Part shown: piece by piece, positions 38,501 through 47,721 of the stretch
How positions within the stretch are numbered: the first letter of the stretch is position 1
Layout of the letters: each line of letters begins with the position of its first letter
Source of the DNA: Bordetella genomosp. 8
GTDB taxonomy: Bacteria; Pseudomonadota; Gammaproteobacteria; Burkholderiales; Burkholderiaceae_B
Direction: 5' to 3'
DNA length: 64,000 nt
NCBI RefSeq assembly: GCF_002119685.1
Contig: NZ_CP021108.1
Coordinates: 2,480,001 to 2,544,000, forward strand
Position numbers and translations under genes: made by a program
Notes under the pieces: model-generated
Databases searched by the model: none
Told to the model about the DNA's origin: nothing
What the model saw: only the letters and a program-made list of their open reading frames with translations

Positions 38501-41500
38501 AGACCGGCAAGTGGACCTACACGGTCGACAGCAAGGCGATCCAGGCGCTGGCCGAAGGCCAGGTCAAGACCGAGACCTTCAGCGTCGTGGTCGATGACGG
38601 CCATGGCGGCACGGACGTGCAGCAGGTCACGGTCACCCTGACCGGCACCAACGACGTCCCGGTCGTGACCGGCTCGGCCCACGGCACGGTCTACGAGGAT
38701 GTCCTGCCGATCACTGGCGGCGATCTGGATATCAAGGATGCGGATGCGGGTCAGGCGCACTTCCAGGCCGAGAAGGTCACCGGCGACCATGGCACGTTCG
38801 CCATCGGCACGAACGGCAATTGGGGCTATCTGCTCAACAACAGCGATCCCGCGGTGCAGGCGCTGGCCGTGGGCGAGAAGCTGACCGAGACCTTCACGGT
38901 CAAGACCGCCGACGGCACGCCGACCACGGTCACGGTCACCATCGTCGGTACCAACGACCTGCCGCATATCAGCGGCGTGAGCACCGGCGCGCTGAAGGAA
39001 GACGCGGCGACGACCGTCAATGGCCAACTGAAGGTCAGCGACGTCGACGCGACCGACACCCACAGCTGGTCCGTCGTCGGCGGCAGCCACGGCCAGTACG
39101 GCTCCATCGTGGTCGACCAGACCGGCAAGTGGACCTTCACGGCGAACCAGAACGTGCAGGCGCTGGGCGAAGGCGATACGGCGCAGCAGAAGTTCGTCGT
39201 CCAGGTCAGCGACGGCCATGGCGGCTTTGACTGGCAGACGATCACCATCACGCTGACGGGCACCAACGATGTGCCGGTGATCACCCCGCACGATCCAGGC
39301 ACCCCGGGCCAACCGGGCACGGCCAGCGACCACGGCACGGTGGTGGAAGACGCCACGCCCGACACCACCGGCGGCAAGCTGGATATCAAGGACGCTGACG
39401 CGGGCGAAAGCAAGTTCACCCCGCAGAACAACCAGGCCGGCGACCATGGATCGTTCTCCATCGACCAGAACGGCAACTGGACCTATCACCTGAACAATGC
39501 CGATCCCGCCGTGCAGGCCCTGGCGGCCGGCGCGACGCTGACCGAGCAGTTCACGGTGACATCGGCCGACGGCAGCGCCACGCACCAGGTCACGGTGACC
39601 ATCATCGGCACCAACGACGTGCCGGTGCTGAGCAGCGGCGCGTCCGCCGTGACGGAAGACTTGAACGTCGGCAACGACGGCAACCTGGTGACGGGCGGCC
39701 AGCTGACGATCACCGACGTGGACACCGGCGAAAGCAGCTTCAAGCCGGGCGCGCACTTCGACGGCAGCACGGGCAACGGCAATGCGCCGCTGGGCGCGCT
39801 GGCGTTCAACGCCGATGGTTCGTACACCTACACGGTGGCCAATAACAATCCGGCGGTGCAAAGCCTGCGCAGCGGCGAGAGCATCGTCGAGACCTACACG
39901 GTGACCAGCGCCGACGGTACTGCCACCAGCACGATCACCATCACCATCAACGGCACCGATGACAAGCCGGTGATCACCCCGCACTCGCCGGACAGCGACA
40001 AGGGCACGGTGAAGGAAGACACGACGCTGTCGACGAGCGGCAAGCTGGACATCGTCGACGCCGACCATGACCAGTCGTTCTTCCAGGCGCAGGACAACGT
40101 GGCCCAGGCGCACGGCACGTTCAGCATCGACGCCGACGGCAACTGGACGTACAACCTGAACAACGCCGACCCCAAGGTCCAGGCGTTGGGCGTGGGCGAA
40201 AGCCTGACCGAGACGGTCACGGTACTGACGGCCGACGGCACGACGACCGAAGTGGTCGTGACGATCAACGGCACCAACGACGTTCCGGTCATCAGCGGCC
40301 AGGCGACTGGCGCGATCAAGGAAGACGCGGCGCCGTCGGTATCGGGCCAGCTGTCCGTGGCGGACGTGGACGTCAACGACGGCCACACCTGGTCGGTGCA
40401 GGGCAATCCGAAGGGCGTGTACGGCACGCTGTCGGTCGACCAGACCGGCAAGTGGACCTACACGGTCGACAGCAAGGCGATCCAGGCGCTGGCCGAAGGC
40501 CAGGTCAAGACCGAGACCTTCAATGTCCTGGTCGATGACGGCCACGGCGGCAAGGACGTGCAGCAGGTCACGGTCACCCTGACCGGCACCAATGACGTCC
40601 CGGTCGTGACCGGCGACGATTCCGGCACGGTGAAGGAAGACGCGCCCTTCCAGCAGTGGACTGGCGGCGACCTGAACATCAGCGACGCCGACGCGCAGCA
40701 GTCGTACTTCCAGCCCAATATCATCAACACGCCCCACGGGACTTTCGCGGTCGCCAGCAATGGCAACTGGATTTTCACGCTGAACAACAGCAATGCCGAT
40801 GTGCAGGCGCTGGGCGCCGGCGAGAAGCTGGTCGAGACCTTCACGGTCAAGACCGCCGACGGCACGCCGGAAACCGTGACGGTCACCATCCTGGGCACCA
40901 ATGACGCGCCGCATATCAGCGGCGTGACCAGCGGCGCCATCAAGGAAGATGCCGCGACGGCGGTCAGCGGCCAGCTGAACGTCAGCGACGTGGACGTGCA
41001 CGACAGCCACAGCTGGTCCATCTTCGGCAGCAACAAGGGCGACTACGGTACGCTCACGGTCGACCAGACCGGCAAGTGGACCTTCACGGCCAACCAGAAC
41101 GTGCAGACGCTGGGCGAAGGCGCTAAGGCGCAGGACCAGTTCGTCGTCCAGGTCAGCGATGGCCATGGCGGCTTCGACCTGCAGACCGTGACGATCAACA
41201 TCACCGGCACCAACGACGCGGCGGTGATCACCCCGCATCACCCTGGCGACGACCGCGGCACGGTGCAGGAAGACCGCGTCCTGACGGTGTCGGGCAATCT
41301 GGACGTGACGGACATCGACCGGAACGAAGCGTCCTTCCAGACCCAGAGCAAGACGCCGGGCGACTACGGCCAGTTCTCGATCAATTCGCAGGGCACCTGG
41401 ACGTACCAGCTGAACAACAGCGATCCGCGCGTGCAGGCGCTGGGCGCGGGCGAGCACCTGAGCGAGACGTTCACGGTCAAGAGCGTCGACGGTACCCAGG

Positions 41501-44500
41501 CGACGGTGACCATCACCATCAACGGCACCAACGACATCCCCGTGATCAGCGGCGAGCACACCGGCGCGGTGACCGAGGACGGCGCGCCTTCGGTGCAAGG
41601 CCAGTTGACGGTTGCCGACGTGGACACGAACGACGGCCACACCTGGTCCGTGGTCAACGGTTCCAAGGGCGACTACGGCTCGATCAGCGTGGATGCCACC
41701 GGCAAGTGGACCTATACGGTCGACCAGCAGGCCGCGCAGGCCCTGAAGGAAGGCGAGAAGCAGACCGACACCTTCACCATCAAGGTGGATGACGGCCATG
41801 GCGGCACCGACACGCAGACCGTGACGGTGACGATCACGGGCACGAACGATGTGCCGGTCATCACGCCGCACGACCCGGGTACGCCGGGCCAGCCGGGCAC
41901 GGCCAGCGACCACGGCACCGTGGTCGAGGACGCCACCCCCGACACCACCGGCGGCAAGCTGGACATCGTCGACGCCGACGCGGGCCAGAGCAAGTTCGCG
42001 CCGCAGGTCAACCAGCCTGGCGACCATGGCACGTTCTCGGTGGACCAGGACGGCAACTGGACCTACAAGCTGAACAACGGCGATCCCGCTGTGCAGGCGC
42101 TGGGCGCTGGCCAGACGCTGACCGAGACCTTCACGGTGAGCTCGGCGGACGGCAGCGGCACGCACGACGTGACGGTGACCATCGTCGGCACGAACGACGT
42201 GCCGGTGCTGAGCAGCGGCACGGGCGCGGTCACGGAAGACCAGAACGTCGGCAACGACGGCAACCTGGTGACCGGCGGCCAGCTGACGATCACCGATGTG
42301 GATACCGGCGAAAGCAGCTTCAAGCCGGGCGCGCACTTCGACGGCAGCACCGGCAATGGCGGCGCCGCGCTGGGCACGCTGACCTTCAACGCCGATGGCT
42401 CGTACAGCTACTCGGTGGCCAACGACAACGCGGTGGTGCAGGGCCTGAAGACGGGCCAGAGCATCGTCGAAACCTACACGGTGACCAGCGCCGACGGCTC
42501 GGCCACCAGCACCATCACCATCACCATCAACGGTACGGACGACGGCGCGACGATCACCCCGCACGATCCGGGCACCCCGGGCCAACCGGGCACGGCCAGC
42601 GACCACGGCACGGTGGTGGAAGACGCCACCCCCGACACGACCGGCGGCAAGCTGGACGTGCAGGACGCGGACGCCGGCGACGCGAAGTTCTCGACCACGC
42701 CGGATCACGCCGGCGAGCATGGCGCCTTCACGATCGACGAGAACGGCAACTGGTCGTACAAGCTGAACAACGGCGATCCCGCGGTGCAGGCCCTGGGCGC
42801 CGGCAAGACGCTGACCGAGACCTTCACGGTGAGCTCGGCCGACGGCAGCGCCGCGCACCAGGTCGTGGTGACCATCGTCGGCACGAACGACGTGCCGGTG
42901 CTGAGCAGCGGCACGGGGTCCGTGACGGAAGACCAGAACGTCGGCGGCGACGGCATGCTGAAGACCGGCGGCCAGCTGACCATCAACGATGTGGATACCG
43001 GCGAAAGCAGCTTCAAGCCGGGCGCCCACTTCGACGGCAGCACCGGCAACGGCGGCGCCGCGCTGGGCACGCTGACCTTCAATGCCGATGGTTCCTACAG
43101 CTACAAGGTTCCCAACTTCGACCCGGTGGTGCAAGGCCTGAAGACAGGCCAGAGCATCGTCGAGACGTACACGGTGACCAGCGCCGACGGTACGGCCACC
43201 AGCACGATCACCATCACCATCAACGGCACGAACGATGCGCCGACGGTGGTTGGCCACATCGATACCCAGATCGGCAAGGACGCCGACAAGGGCATCAACG
43301 TGGACACGGCCAGCCATTTCAAGGACGTGGACGCCGGCGACACGCTGACCTACACGGCCAGCGGCCTGCCCAAGGGCCTGACGATCGACCCGAACACCGG
43401 CAAGATCACAGGTACCATCGACCACTCCGCCTCGCAGGGTGGCGACAACCACGACGGCAAGTACACCGTCAGCGTCACGGCGACCGATCCCGACGGCAAG
43501 ACCGCCACGCAGACGTTCGAATGGGACGTCACCAACCCGGCGCCGACGGCGGTCAACGATGTCGCCACGGCGGACAGCAACGGCCAGGCCGGCGGCAACG
43601 TCATCCTGGGCAATGCGGGCGCCGGCAAGGACACGGATCCTGACGGCGACACCCTGAAGGTCATCAGCGTCAAGGGCAATGGCAACGCGCAGTCCGTGGT
43701 CGACGGCCACGGCACGCAGGTCACGGGCGACCACGGCGGTACGTTCACCCTGAACGCCGACGGTACGTACAGCTTCAATGCCGGCCACGACTTCGACGGC
43801 CTGGGTTCCGGCCAGAGCAAGACGACCTCGGTCACCTACACCATTTCCGATGGCGAAGGCGGCACCAGCACGGCCCTGTTGACGGTTACCGTCGTGGGCA
43901 GCAACGTGCCCCCGGTGGCGAACGACGACAGCACCTCGACCCACCAGGGTATTGCGCTGCCGTTCGACGCCTCGCACAACGTGCTGGCCAACGATACGGA
44001 CGCCAACTCCTCTGACAAGCTGGTGGTCAGCGCCGTCAACGGCCAGGCCGGCAATGTCGGCAAGACCATCCAGGGCGACCACGGCGGCAGCTTCGTCCTG
44101 AACGCGGACGGCACGTACTCGTTCAACCCGGGCAGCACCTTCGACTACCTGCCCCAGGGCCAGACCGCGACCAGCTCCATCACCTACACGGTCTCGGACG
44201 GCCATGGCGGCACGGATACGGCCACGCTGACGGTCACCATCAAGGGCACCAACGACGTGCCGGTGATCTCGGTGGGCCAGAACGGTTCGGACCAGGGCAC
44301 GGTCTACGAAGACGGCGCCGCGCTGAACGGTACCCTGACCATCTCGGACAAGGACACCGGCGAAAGCAGCTTCCAGGCGAAAACCGTCCAGGACCAGTAT
44401 GGCACCTTCACCATCGATGCCAACGGCAAGTGGACCTACACGCTGGATAACACCAATCCCGCGGTGCAGGCCCTTTCCGGGAACGACAGCCTGGGTACCC

Positions 44501-46947
44501 GTACCTTCACCGTGGTCTCGGCTGACGGCTCCGCCACGCACGACGTCACGGTGACCATCAAGGGCACCAACGACGCGCCGACCGCGGTGGACAATTCCGC
44601 CAACGTCGACCTGGGCGGCAAGCACACCTTCACGACTGGCGAATTCAACTTCGCCGACAGCAAGGGTGAGCATGACAGCCTGCAGAACGTCATCATCACC
44701 CGCGTGCCGGACAGCGGTTCGCTGACCCTGAACGGCAACGCGGTGACTGCGGGCCAGGTGATTTCGGCCGCCGACATCGCGGCCGGCAAGCTGGTCTACA
44801 CCCCGGGCGCCGACGGCAAGGACACGTCCTTCGGCTTCAAGGTGCAGGACAATGGCGGGACGGCGCACGGCGGCCAGGACACGTCGACGGAGCACAACTT
44901 CGGCCTGTCGACCAACAACCTGATCCAGGGCGACAACACCGGCACGGGCGACAACAACGGCCACGGCGGCACGACCCCGCCGCTGAACGGCGGCTCGGGC
45001 AACGACATCATCCTGGGCGATACGGGCGGCACGGTCACCACGACCACGCCGGGCCAGAACTACAACATCGCCCTGATCGTCGACCACTCGGGCAGTATGG
45101 ACGACAAGATCGGCAACCAGACCCGCATGGACCTGGTGAAGAGCTCGCTGACGCAGTTCGTCAAGCAGCTGGCCGGCCATGACGGCATCGTCAACATCAC
45201 GCTGATCGGCTTCGGTAGCACCGCGGACAAGGCCATCACCATCCAGAACCTGAACCCGAACGATGTGGATCAGACGACGGACACGCTGATCAAGGCGATC
45301 AATGCCTTGAAGGCCAGCGGTACGACCAATTACGAAGATGCGTTCGATTCCGCGGTGGATTGGTTCAATGCCCAGGCGGCTTCGGGCAAGGGCCAGGCGA
45401 ACGGTTACGACAACCTGAGCTTCTTCCTGACCGACGGCGATCCCACGGTGTACAACGGCGGCGGTAACGGCTCGTCCACCACGACGCCGGTCCTGCAGCA
45501 CTCGGTCGACGCGTTCGCGGCGCTTAGCGCCATGAGCACGGTGCACGGCATCGGTATCGGGTCGGGCGTGAACGCCGACATCCTGAAGTTCTTCGACAAC
45601 ACGGACACGACGGGTACCGGCGTCGTCAGCGACACCACCAACACGACCAATCTGTCGACGTCCAGCACCTACAACCTGGATGCCAGCAGCTCGTGGACCA
45701 CGGGCCAGAACGGCGGTGGCAGCGTAAGCGGCAACTACAGCTACATCAACATCACCGACAAGTACGGCAGCAATGGCACCAACGCCAAGTCGATGATCGT
45801 GGACACCAAGAACCCGATCACGATCGCCGCCGGCCATACCGGGCACTTCGAGTTCGACCTGAGCACGTCGAGCTGGAAGAACGGGTCGGACACGTTCACC
45901 TGGAAGCTGCAAATGCTGGTGGCCGATACCCAGCATCCCGGCCAGTACATCTGGTCGGATGTGCAGACGGGCAGCAGCACCGGCCACATCGTGACGAACG
46001 ATGTCGCGGCGGGCCAGTACCGGTTCGAGTTCGAGGTCAAGGACAGCAGCGACAACGGCACGTGGCTGAACGACAACAACGCGACGCTGACGGTCGAGGA
46101 CGTCACGCTGTACGATCACGTCGTCACCACCGCCCCCACCGGCGAGGTCGACATCGTCCTGCAGCCTAACGACCTGAGCACGGCGCTGAACGGCGGCGGA
46201 TCGCACTCCGATCCCAACCCGGTGGGTGGCGATACGATCAACGGCGGTGATGGCAACGACATCATCTTCGGCGATACGATCAACACCGACGCGTTGAACT
46301 CCACGCAGCATCCGGCGGGCACGCACAACGGCCAGGGTCTGCAAGGCCTGTTGGACTACCTGACCGATACGCTGGGACATGCTCCGACGTCCAGCGATGT
46401 CTACAACTACGTCAGCCAGCATAGCGATACGCTGAACGTAGGCGGCGACACGCGTGGCGGCAACGACACGATCCACGGCGGCAACGGCAACGACATCATT
46501 TACGGCCAGGGCGGCAACGACACCCTGTACGGCGATGCCGGCAACGATATCCTGGTGGGCGGCGCGGGCAACGACACGTTGTACGGCGGCGACGGCAGCG
46601 ACACCTTCAAGTGGTCGCTGCACGACGGCGGCACAACGGCCAATCCCGCGGTCGACACCATCATGGACTTCGATACCCGGGCGGCTTCGGCCGGCGGCGA
46701 TGTCCTGGACCTGCACGAGCTGCTGAACAACCCGGCCGACTCCGACCTGACCAAGTACCTGCACTTCTCGAAGAGCGGTACGGACACGGTCATCAACGTC
46801 AGCACCACGGGCGGCGCCGCGCAACAGGCCTTCGACCAGAAGATCGTGCTGCATGGCGTGGATCTGAGCAACAACGGAGCGTTGCAGAACGATCAGGCCA
46901 TCATCAATGACCTGATCCAGAAGGGCAAACTGCATGGCCACAGCTAA
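35548..46947 (+). CDS. brtA: Giant LapA/BrtA-type VCBS-repeat adhesin with retention module, vWA and RTX (3,799 aa)
   Basis: Second type I-secreted adhesin, beside its exporter and its LapG/LapD control genes. Residues 1-~130 form the retention module, almost identical to that of adhesin 1 through TDSDRLLAAL and DPFDNLDPTAAL (di-alanine at 113-114). Cadherin/Ig-like domains in the same order follow, then about 20 divergent VCBS domains of alternating A type (ITPH, KLDI) and B type (SGQL, VDDGHGG). Four repeats carry the GAHFDGSTGNG insert. Near the C-terminus are VCBS/cadherin-like domains, a vWA domain with MIDAS DHSGS at Asp3179, RTX nonapeptides at ~3636-3688 (GGNDTLYGDAGNDIL) and a VCA0849-type secretion tail. 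The symbol follows B. bronchiseptica BrtA, based on locus context; alignment was not possible here. Confidence 0.93.
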   Translation: MAFSTPAVVTQVVGRAWIRSSDGSLVELHAGSRIPPDTEIVTASGATVALQTEGGMPLTIGENRDVAFNADMAGQPVDRSEAAVAAPTGTDSDRLLAALQNGQDPFDNLDPTAALVAGGGDAGGSSFVRLARVVESTTPLDLAYPGAGTPAINLLTPAGLATNNNAPANDPPNAGNDTSTTTEKSFVTGNILTNDTDPNGDAVFIQTVGGRPMATGGVQVAGSTGGTFTVFPDGSYIFNPGDAYHNLGVGQTATSTLTYTISDPFGNTSTATVTVTVNGLNDAPTATAIDNVNGVDAQQNISVDVSSHFADIDNGDKLTYTANGLPPGLTINPETGVITGTIDHSASQGGNNGVYQVTITATDASGATVTETFNWNVANPAPTAVNDNGATDQDHAVTGNVLTGDTQGVGRDSDPDGDALTVVHAGDKDMTAAGIAVAGSGGGVFTIRADGSYSFEPGKDFQSLAAGETKTTTVSYTISDGEGGTSTATLTLTVTGTNDLPVITPVEGGPDANHVKEDEVLTTEGKLNIVDADHDQSFFQAQTNTAGQHGTFSIDADGRWTYQLTNDDPQVQQLAVGEKLTETFTVKAADGTETTVTVTIDGTNDIPTISGTSAGAATEDVEQTVSGQLAVSDTDKSDTHSWSVSGEPKGQYGTISVDQTGKWTYTVDQQATQALAKDQQVQETFHILVDDGHGGTAVQDVTITITGTNDVPVLSSGTGEVTEDQNVGNDGNLVTGGQLTITDVDTGESSFKPGAHFDGSTGNGNAPLGTLAFNADGTYTYTVANNNPTVQGLRSGESIVETYTVTSADGSATSTITITINGTDDVPVITPHSPDSDKGTVKEDTTLSTSGKLDIFDADHDQSFFQAQDNVEQQHGTFSIDANGNWTYNLNNADPTVQALGVGQSLTETITVLTADGTTTEVVVTINGTNDIPVISGEATGAIKEDAAPSVSGQLTVSDVDVDDGHTWSVQGNPKGVYGTLSVDQTGKWTYTVDSKAIQALAEGQVKTETFSVVVDDGHGGTDVQQVTVTLTGTNDVPVVTGSAHGTVYEDVLPITGGDLDIKDADAGQAHFQAEKVTGDHGTFAIGTNGNWGYLLNNSDPAVQALAVGEKLTETFTVKTADGTPTTVTVTIVGTNDLPHISGVSTGALKEDAATTVNGQLKVSDVDATDTHSWSVVGGSHGQYGSIVVDQTGKWTFTANQNVQALGEGDTAQQKFVVQVSDGHGGFDWQTITITLTGTNDVPVITPHDPGTPGQPGTASDHGTVVEDATPDTTGGKLDIKDADAGESKFTPQNNQAGDHGSFSIDQNGNWTYHLNNADPAVQALAAGATLTEQFTVTSADGSATHQVTVTIIGTNDVPVLSSGASAVTEDLNVGNDGNLVTGGQLTITDVDTGESSFKPGAHFDGSTGNGNAPLGALAFNADGSYTYTVANNNPAVQSLRSGESIVETYTVTSADGTATSTITITINGTDDKPVITPHSPDSDKGTVKEDTTLSTSGKLDIVDADHDQSFFQAQDNVAQAHGTFSIDADGNWTYNLNNADPKVQALGVGESLTETVTVLTADGTTTEVVVTINGTNDVPVISGQATGAIKEDAAPSVSGQLSVADVDVNDGHTWSVQGNPKGVYGTLSVDQTGKWTYTVDSKAIQALAEGQVKTETFNVLVDDGHGGKDVQQVTVTLTGTNDVPVVTGDDSGTVKEDAPFQQWTGGDLNISDADAQQSYFQPNIINTPHGTFAVASNGNWIFTLNNSNADVQALGAGEKLVETFTVKTADGTPETVTVTILGTNDAPHISGVTSGAIKEDAATAVSGQLNVSDVDVHDSHSWSIFGSNKGDYGTLTVDQTGKWTFTANQNVQTLGEGAKAQDQFVVQVSDGHGGFDLQTVTINITGTNDAAVITPHHPGDDRGTVQEDRVLTVSGNLDVTDIDRNEASFQTQSKTPGDYGQFSINSQGTWTYQLNNSDPRVQALGAGEHLSETFTVKSVDGTQATVTITINGTNDIPVISGEHTGAVTEDGAPSVQGQLTVADVDTNDGHTWSVVNGSKGDYGSISVDATGKWTYTVDQQAAQALKEGEKQTDTFTIKVDDGHGGTDTQTVTVTITGTNDVPVITPHDPGTPGQPGTASDHGTVVEDATPDTTGGKLDIVDADAGQSKFAPQVNQPGDHGTFSVDQDGNWTYKLNNGDPAVQALGAGQTLTETFTVSSADGSGTHDVTVTIVGTNDVPVLSSGTGAVTEDQNVGNDGNLVTGGQLTITDVDTGESSFKPGAHFDGSTGNGGAALGTLTFNADGSYSYSVANDNAVVQGLKTGQSIVETYTVTSADGSATSTITITINGTDDGATITPHDPGTPGQPGTASDHGTVVEDATPDTTGGKLDVQDADAGDAKFSTTPDHAGEHGAFTIDENGNWSYKLNNGDPAVQALGAGKTLTETFTVSSADGSAAHQVVVTIVGTNDVPVLSSGTGSVTEDQNVGGDGMLKTGGQLTINDVDTGESSFKPGAHFDGSTGNGGAALGTLTFNADGSYSYKVPNFDPVVQGLKTGQSIVETYTVTSADGTATSTITITINGTNDAPTVVGHIDTQIGKDADKGINVDTASHFKDVDAGDTLTYTASGLPKGLTIDPNTGKITGTIDHSASQGGDNHDGKYTVSVTATDPDGKTATQTFEWDVTNPAPTAVNDVATADSNGQAGGNVILGNAGAGKDTDPDGDTLKVISVKGNGNAQSVVDGHGTQVTGDHGGTFTLNADGTYSFNAGHDFDGLGSGQSKTTSVTYTISDGEGGTSTALLTVTVVGSNVPPVANDDSTSTHQGIALPFDASHNVLANDTDANSSDKLVVSAVNGQAGNVGKTIQGDHGGSFVLNADGTYSFNPGSTFDYLPQGQTATSSITYTVSDGHGGTDTATLTVTIKGTNDVPVISVGQNGSDQGTVYEDGAALNGTLTISDKDTGESSFQAKTVQDQYGTFTIDANGKWTYTLDNTNPAVQALSGNDSLGTRTFTVVSADGSATHDVTVTIKGTNDAPTAVDNSANVDLGGKHTFTTGEFNFADSKGEHDSLQNVIITRVPDSGSLTLNGNAVTAGQVISAADIAAGKLVYTPGADGKDTSFGFKVQDNGGTAHGGQDTSTEHNFGLSTNNLIQGDNTGTGDNNGHGGTTPPLNGGSGNDIILGDTGGTVTTTTPGQNYNIALIVDHSGSMDDKIGNQTRMDLVKSSLTQFVKQLAGHDGIVNITLIGFGSTADKAITIQNLNPNDVDQTTDTLIKAINALKASGTTNYEDAFDSAVDWFNAQAASGKGQANGYDNLSFFLTDGDPTVYNGGGNGSSTTTPVLQHSVDAFAALSAMSTVHGIGIGSGVNADILKFFDNTDTTGTGVVSDTTNTTNLSTSSTYNLDASSSWTTGQNGGGSVSGNYSYINITDKYGSNGTNAKSMIVDTKNPITIAAGHTGHFEFDLSTSSWKNGSDTFTWKLQMLVADTQHPGQYIWSDVQTGSSTGHIVTNDVAAGQYRFEFEVKDSSDNGTWLNDNNATLTVEDVTLYDHVVTTAPTGEVDIVLQPNDLSTALNGGGSHSDPNPVGGDTINGGDGNDIIFGDTINTDALNSTQHPAGTHNGQGLQGLLDYLTDTLGHAPTSSDVYNYVSQHSDTLNVGGDTRGGNDTIHGGNGNDIIYGQGGNDTLYGDAGNDILVGGAGNDTLYGGDGSDTFKWSLHDGGTTANPAVDTIMDFDTRAASAGGDVLDLHELLNNPADSDLTKYLHFSKSGTDTVINVSTTGGAAQQAFDQKIVLHGVDLSNNGALQNDQAIINDLIQKGKLHGHS
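37030..43240 (+). repeat. Divergent VCBS repeat region of adhesin 2
   Basis: About 20 VCBS-type domains of roughly 95-110 residues, each ending in GTND or GTDD. Some longer cassettes recur nearly verbatim: the TPHDPGTPGQPGTASDHG block occurs three times (near 39280, 41860, 42560), and the VLSSGTG/GAHFDGSTGNG block four times (near 37683, 39628, 42205, 42898). Overall conservation is far lower than in adhesin 1. Confidence 0.85.
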
Positions 46948-46963
46948 GCCCTAGTCGGGTCGT

Positions 46964-46996
46964 CCCGGCGCGCCAAACGATGGGCGGCGCGCCGGG
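46964..46996 (+). terminator. Strong hairpin between brtA-like and lapG genes
   Basis: CCCGGCGCGCC (46964-46974) and GGCGCGCCGGG (46986-46996) form a perfect 11-bp GC stem with an 11-nt loop, 16 bp after the adhesin stop and 20 bp before the lapG ATG. There is no T-run, so it may be a partial terminator or a block to RNA decay that sets different levels for adhesin and protease. Confidence 0.5.
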
Positions 46997-47016
46997 CTGG
47001 CCTTACAATATGTTTC

Positions 47017-47700
47017 ATGGCTAATTTCCACCCTTCGCGCGCCGTCCTGGCCCTGGCCAGGGCGGCTTTCTTCTGCCTGCTGTTCGGGTGGGGAATCAGC
47101 GGTGCGCTGGAGCTGGATACGGCCAGGCTGGAGCAGGTGGCGGCCAGCCGCTACGGCAGCAAGGGCGCTCATGCGGTCGCGACCTGGCTGCAACTACTGC
47201 AGGCCGATACGGCGCTGTCGGAAGCCGACCAGCTCACCAGCATCAACAATTTCTGGAATCGCAGCCTGCTGCAGGCCGAGGACCAGGCGGTCTGGGGCCA
47301 GGCCGATTACTGGGCCACGCCGCTGGAAGCGCTGGGCAAGGGCGCAGGCGACTGCGAGGATTTCGTCATCGGCAAGTATTTTTCCCTGATCAAGCTGGGC
47401 GTGCCCACCAGCAAACTGCGTTTCGTTTATGTGCGGGCACGCATCGGCGGCCCCGAAAGCAGCGAACAGATCGCGCACATGGTGCTGGCCTACTACCCCA
47501 CGGCCAATTCCGTGCCGCTGGTACTCGACAGCCTGATATCCGATATCCTGCCAGCCAGCCAGCGTCGCGATCTGACACCTGTGTTCAGTTTCAATGCCGA
47601 GGGCGTGTACGTCGACGGCAAACACGCCGCCCCGGTCGACCGCATCGGCCGCTGGCGGGATCTGCTGCAGCGCATGGCGCGTGAAGGCATCCGGCAATAG
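47017..47700 (+). CDS. lapG: Periplasmic cysteine protease LapG (bacterial transglutaminase-like, BTLCP)
   Basis: Calcium-dependent periplasmic protease of 227 residues that, by homology, cuts the retention module of LapA-type adhesins at a di-alanine and releases them from the cell surface. An N-terminal hydrophobic export segment is at residues ~9-30 (LALARAAFFCLLFGWGISGA). The catalytic triad is visible: Cys113 in GAGDCEDFVIGKY, His154 in AHMVLAYY, Asp171 in LVLDSL; the 17-residue His-Asp spacing agrees with Pseudomonas LapG as I recall it. The ATG at 47017 lacks a strong ribosome site, which may keep expression low. The LapD gene begins 21 bp downstream. Both giant adhesins in the window carry a candidate target site. 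Confidence 0.95.
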   Translation: MANFHPSRAVLALARAAFFCLLFGWGISGALELDTARLEQVAASRYGSKGAHAVATWLQLLQADTALSEADQLTSINNFWNRSLLQAEDQAVWGQADYWATPLEALGKGAGDCEDFVIGKYFSLIKLGVPTSKLRFVYVRARIGGPESSEQIAHMVLAYYPTANSVPLVLDSLISDILPASQRRDLTPVFSFNAEGVYVDGKHAAPVDRIGRWRDLLQRMAREGIRQ

Positions 47701-47721
47701 GCGTTGAAGGAAATCCCATCC

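Noticed and set aside
46230..46610. RTX repeats as evidence of a pore-forming toxin
   Set aside because: The RTX blocks in both giant proteins are short, C-terminal and follow adhesin domains. There is no acyltransferase gene and no hydrophobic pore domain, so they serve calcium-driven folding after secretion.
35458..46941. A 3,827-codon open frame on the minus strand opposite the second adhesin
   Set aside because: It mirrors the adhesin gene, has Arg/Val/Gly-rich shadow composition, no recognisable domain and no ribosome site. It exists because the GC-rich repeats rarely use codons that make stops on the other strand.
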